This document shows, in pieces, positions 6,280-7,330 of a stretch of DNA of 7,330 bases; within the stretch, counting starts at the first letter, position 1; each line of letters opens with the position of its first letter. Source of the DNA: Candidatus Proteinoplasmatales archaeon SG8-5 (lineage in GTDB: Archaea > Thermoplasmatota > Thermoplasmata > SG8-5). The DNA lies in the NCBI GenBank assembly GCA_001595885.1, contig LSSH01000019.1, positions 1 to 7,330 of the forward strand, read 5' to 3'. Below the pieces are notes generated by a model. It was not told the DNA's origin. It did no database searches and worked only from the letters and a program-made list of their open reading frames with translations. The translations under genes and the position numbers were made by a program.

Positions 6280-6385
6280 GGGCCCATAGCTTAGCCTGGT
6301 TGGAGCGCCCGGCTGATAGGGGGATTCCGTGCCGGAATCCCTTTCCGAAACCGGGAGGTCGTGAGTTCAAATCTCATTGGGCCCA
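6280..6385 (+). tRNA. tRNA-Ile(GAT) with a 31-nt intron
   Basis: The acceptor stem GGGCCCA (6280-6286) pairs perfectly with TGGGCCC (6378-6384), and A73 is at 6385. The D-stem is GCTT/GAGC (6289-6292 with 6303-6306), and the D-loop contains GG (6298-6299). The anticodon stem CCCGG (6308-6312) pairs with CCGGG (6351-6355). The loop C-T-G-A-T-A plus A6350 gives anticodon GAT at 6315-6317. The variable loop is 6356-6360. The T-arm GTGAG/CTCAT (6361-6365 with 6373-6377) has loop TTCAAAT. CCA is not encoded. An intron occupies 6319-6349 between positions 37 and 38, the canonical archaeal site. The mature length is 75 nt. GAT decodes AUC/AUU isoleucine codons. It has no obvious promoter of its own and is probably co-transcribed with the upstream tRNA 5' half. 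Confidence 0.9.
6319..6349 (+). other. Archaeal tRNA intron (position 37/38) in tRNA-Ile
   Basis: The 31-nt intron contains a perfect 9-bp hairpin: 6321-6329 (GGGATTCCG) pairs with 6333-6341 (CGGAATCCC) over a 3-nt loop. A relaxed bulge-helix-bulge can be drawn. Bulges are T36-A37 plus G6319 and A6348-A6349 plus A38, with a central helix of C32-A35 against 6344-6347 that has three pairs and a T-C mismatch at position 33. It would be removed by the tRNA splicing endonuclease. Confidence 0.75.
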
Positions 6386-6394
6386 TCTTTTATC
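6386..6394 (+). terminator. T-rich terminator / AT element after tRNA-Ile
   Basis: TCTTTTATC follows the tRNA discriminator base directly. A T-run right after a tRNA is a typical archaeal terminator. The same TTTTAT lies about 23-26 nt before the ATG at 6414 and could instead, or also, act as the TATA element for the DUF998 gene. Confidence 0.4.
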
Positions 6395-6413
6395 TCATCA
6401 TCAGGGTATTGAT

Positions 6414-7007
6414 ATGAATCCGCGGGTGGTCCTCACATCGAAGCCGGTCACACTTCTTGGCATAATCGGGCCAGTGATAGCCATGCTGGCCATCGCCGTT
6501 GCCATCGCGCTCTCGCCCTGGTTCAGCTTCAGTGACAACGCGCTCAGCGACCTGGGGGTTTCCTCAGTGGCCGCGATATTCAACTGGGGCCTGATCATCT
6601 GCGGGGCGATGATGGCGCCCTTCATACTCGGCCTTTGGCTCAGGATAGCGGACGGTGTTCGGCTGCGGAAGGTGGGGTTGGCCCTGCTGTTCCTGGCAGC
6701 GTTGGCCCTCATTGGCATCGGTGTTTTCACGGAGGATTCGATGGACCTTCATTTCTTTGTATCTTTCGCGTTCTTTGTATTGTTATTGAGCGGCCTTCTG
6801 TTCTTCGGGGTTTCAACTCTGGCTGATGCGGAACTGAGGATTATCGGCATCATTGCGATGGTCAGCGTGGCCATCGGCATGGTCGCCTGGGCCGTCGACT
6901 GGGGCGGAGTTGCCATTCCCGAGCTGCTTTCCGCTGTTCCCGCAATGCTCGTTCTCATTATACTGGCCGTAAAAACCTACGCCTGGGAGACAACTAAACG
7001 GCAATGA
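6414..7007 (+). CDS. DUF998 family six-span membrane protein
   Basis: Predicted 197-aa integral membrane protein with six hydrophobic spans (about 13-33, 53-77, 86-105, 112-134, 141-163 and 167-186), filling almost the whole chain as is usual for DUF998. Family-like features are the loop after span 1 with S-D41-N-x-L-S-D46-L-G, F56-N57 at the start of span 2, F-T-E-D followed by H113 between spans 3 and 4, and an acidic/Trp turn (D162-W163) before the last span. No function is known to me for the family. The reading frame stays open upstream to 6141, but that stretch is the tRNA locus, so the ATG at 6414 is the sensible start. It follows AGGGT at 6403-6407 (a weak Shine-Dalgarno match) and an AT element about 23-26 nt upstream. 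The gene is convergent with the NFU gene and their 3' ends overlap by 14 nt. Confidence 0.85.
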   Translation: MNPRVVLTSKPVTLLGIIGPVIAMLAIAVAIALSPWFSFSDNALSDLGVSSVAAIFNWGLIICGAMMAPFILGLWLRIADGVRLRKVGLALLFLAALALIGIGVFTEDSMDLHFFVSFAFFVLLLSGLLFFGVSTLADAELRIIGIIAMVSVAIGMVAWAVDWGGVAIPELLSAVPAMLVLIILAVKTYAWETTKRQ

Positions 7008-7215
7008 CCTGCTTGACCTGCGGTACCCTTTCCATTATTATCTTGCCCACGCCGGTCTGGAGGGTGAACTGCTTCATCGGGCAGCCGGCGCACGCTCCCT
7101 GGAACCTCACCTTCACTATGCCGTCGTCGGTGATCTCTACCAGTTCCACATCGCCGCCGTCCGCGGCCAGGTGCGGTCTTATCTCCTCGATTGCCTTCTC
7201 TACTTCTTCCTTCAT
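6994..7215 (-). CDS. NifU C-terminal domain (NFU) iron-sulfur cluster scaffold protein
   Basis: A 73-aa single-domain protein with all the NFU hallmarks: an N-terminal helix with I-R-P-x-L, then A-D-G-G-D-V-E-L-V (residues 18-26), a beta strand V-K-V-R-F-Q-G-A-C, and the cluster-binding C42-A-G-C45-P motif followed by a helix with T-L-Q. NFU proteins assemble or carry a [4Fe-4S] (or [2Fe-2S]) cluster, usually bridged between two subunits by the CxxC cysteines, and hand it to client enzymes in the cytoplasm. Length and start match stand-alone archaeal NFU proteins. The frame remains open further upstream to the window edge, but there is no in-frame start codon there, so the ATG at 7215 is best. 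The last 14 nt overlap the end of the DUF998 gene on the other strand. No SUF or ISC partner genes are in the window. Confidence 0.93.
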   Translation of the reverse strand: MKEEVEKAIEEIRPHLAADGGDVELVEITDDGIVKVRFQGACAGCPMKQFTLQTGVGKIIMERVPQVKQVIAV

Positions 7216-7247
7216 TCTCGCACGTCCTGGTATATGGTAATCCCTTC

Positions 7248-7259
7248 CATTATATTGTT
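7248..7259 (-). promoter_or_regulatory. Probable TATA promoter of the NFU gene
   Basis: On the minus strand this reads AACAATATAATG. With its centre near 7254 it predicts a start near 7229, leaving a leader of about 14 nt before the ATG at 7215. A second AT element (CCATATACCA, 7238-7229) is too close to the ATG for normal spacing. The rest of 7216-7330 shows no gene that I can support. Confidence 0.45.
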
Positions 7260-7330
7260 CTTTTGCCGTAAACCGCCAGGCCTTGGGTTGTCGGGCTTTG
7301 CGATCCTGGTCTGTATGTTCACGGTAATGA

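Noticed and set aside
6240..6316. Box C/D guide RNA in the sequence between the two tRNA 5' halves (CTGA at 6240 and 6313, CGATGA at 6260)
   Set aside because: The C-box match is imperfect, the CTGA copies are simply the conserved anticodon loop, and box order and spacing are not those of a C/D RNA.
6141..6413. Open frame joining the tRNA locus to the DUF998 protein
   Set aside because: The stretch encodes a tRNA and a tRNA 5' half. The DUF998 similarity begins only at the ATG at 6414.
7315..7330. ATG at 7315 as the start of another plus-strand gene
   Set aside because: Only five codons are visible, with no ribosome binding site. Nothing supports a gene.

Overview
The window looks like chromosomal DNA of a euryarchaeon, most plausibly from the Thermoplasmata side. 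Support comes from AT-rich TATA/BRE promoters placed about 26 nt upstream of start codons (leaderless transcripts), a tRNA intron at position 37/38 with no encoded CCA, the archaeal UPF0282 family, and a moderately GC-rich genome with very short spacers. The lineage is an inference; no marker gene here settles it.

Layout: (1) 1-399, minus strand, the N-terminal part of a UPF0282 metallo-beta-lactamase-fold hydrolase that runs off the left edge. (2) A compact AT-rich promoter block at 416-434 serving it and the divergent gene at 472-2307, a CPA1/NhaP-type cation:proton antiporter that ends in a zinc-finger domain of RING type. (3) 2426-3784, a multi-span MscS-family mechanosensitive channel. 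(4) Converging on it with no spacer, 3785-6040 on the minus strand, an APC-superfamily amino acid permease with two C-terminal universal stress protein (USP) domains. (5) 6111-6390, an RNA locus: a promoter, an interrupted tRNA 5' half with anticodon GAA, then an intron-containing tRNA-Ile(GAT). (6) 6414-7007, a DUF998 membrane protein, overlapping at its 3' end with (7) 6994-7215 on the minus strand, a small NifU-C (NFU) iron-sulfur scaffold protein. The last 115 bases hold only probable promoter sequence.

Three neighbouring membrane proteins (antiporter, MscS channel, permease-USP) fit a theme of ion, turgor and solute homeostasis. They do not form one operon: each has its own promoter-like sequence and the permease is on the opposite strand.

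The most unusual items are: (a) a tRNA 5' half that matches the 5' half of the adjacent tRNA-Ile at 36 of 39 positions but carries a Phe anticodon, is split in its D-loop by a hairpin-rich 56-nt insertion, and has no 3' half of its own; and (b) the fusion of a RING-like domain to a cation antiporter whose ion-site Asn-Asp pair reads Asp-Asp.
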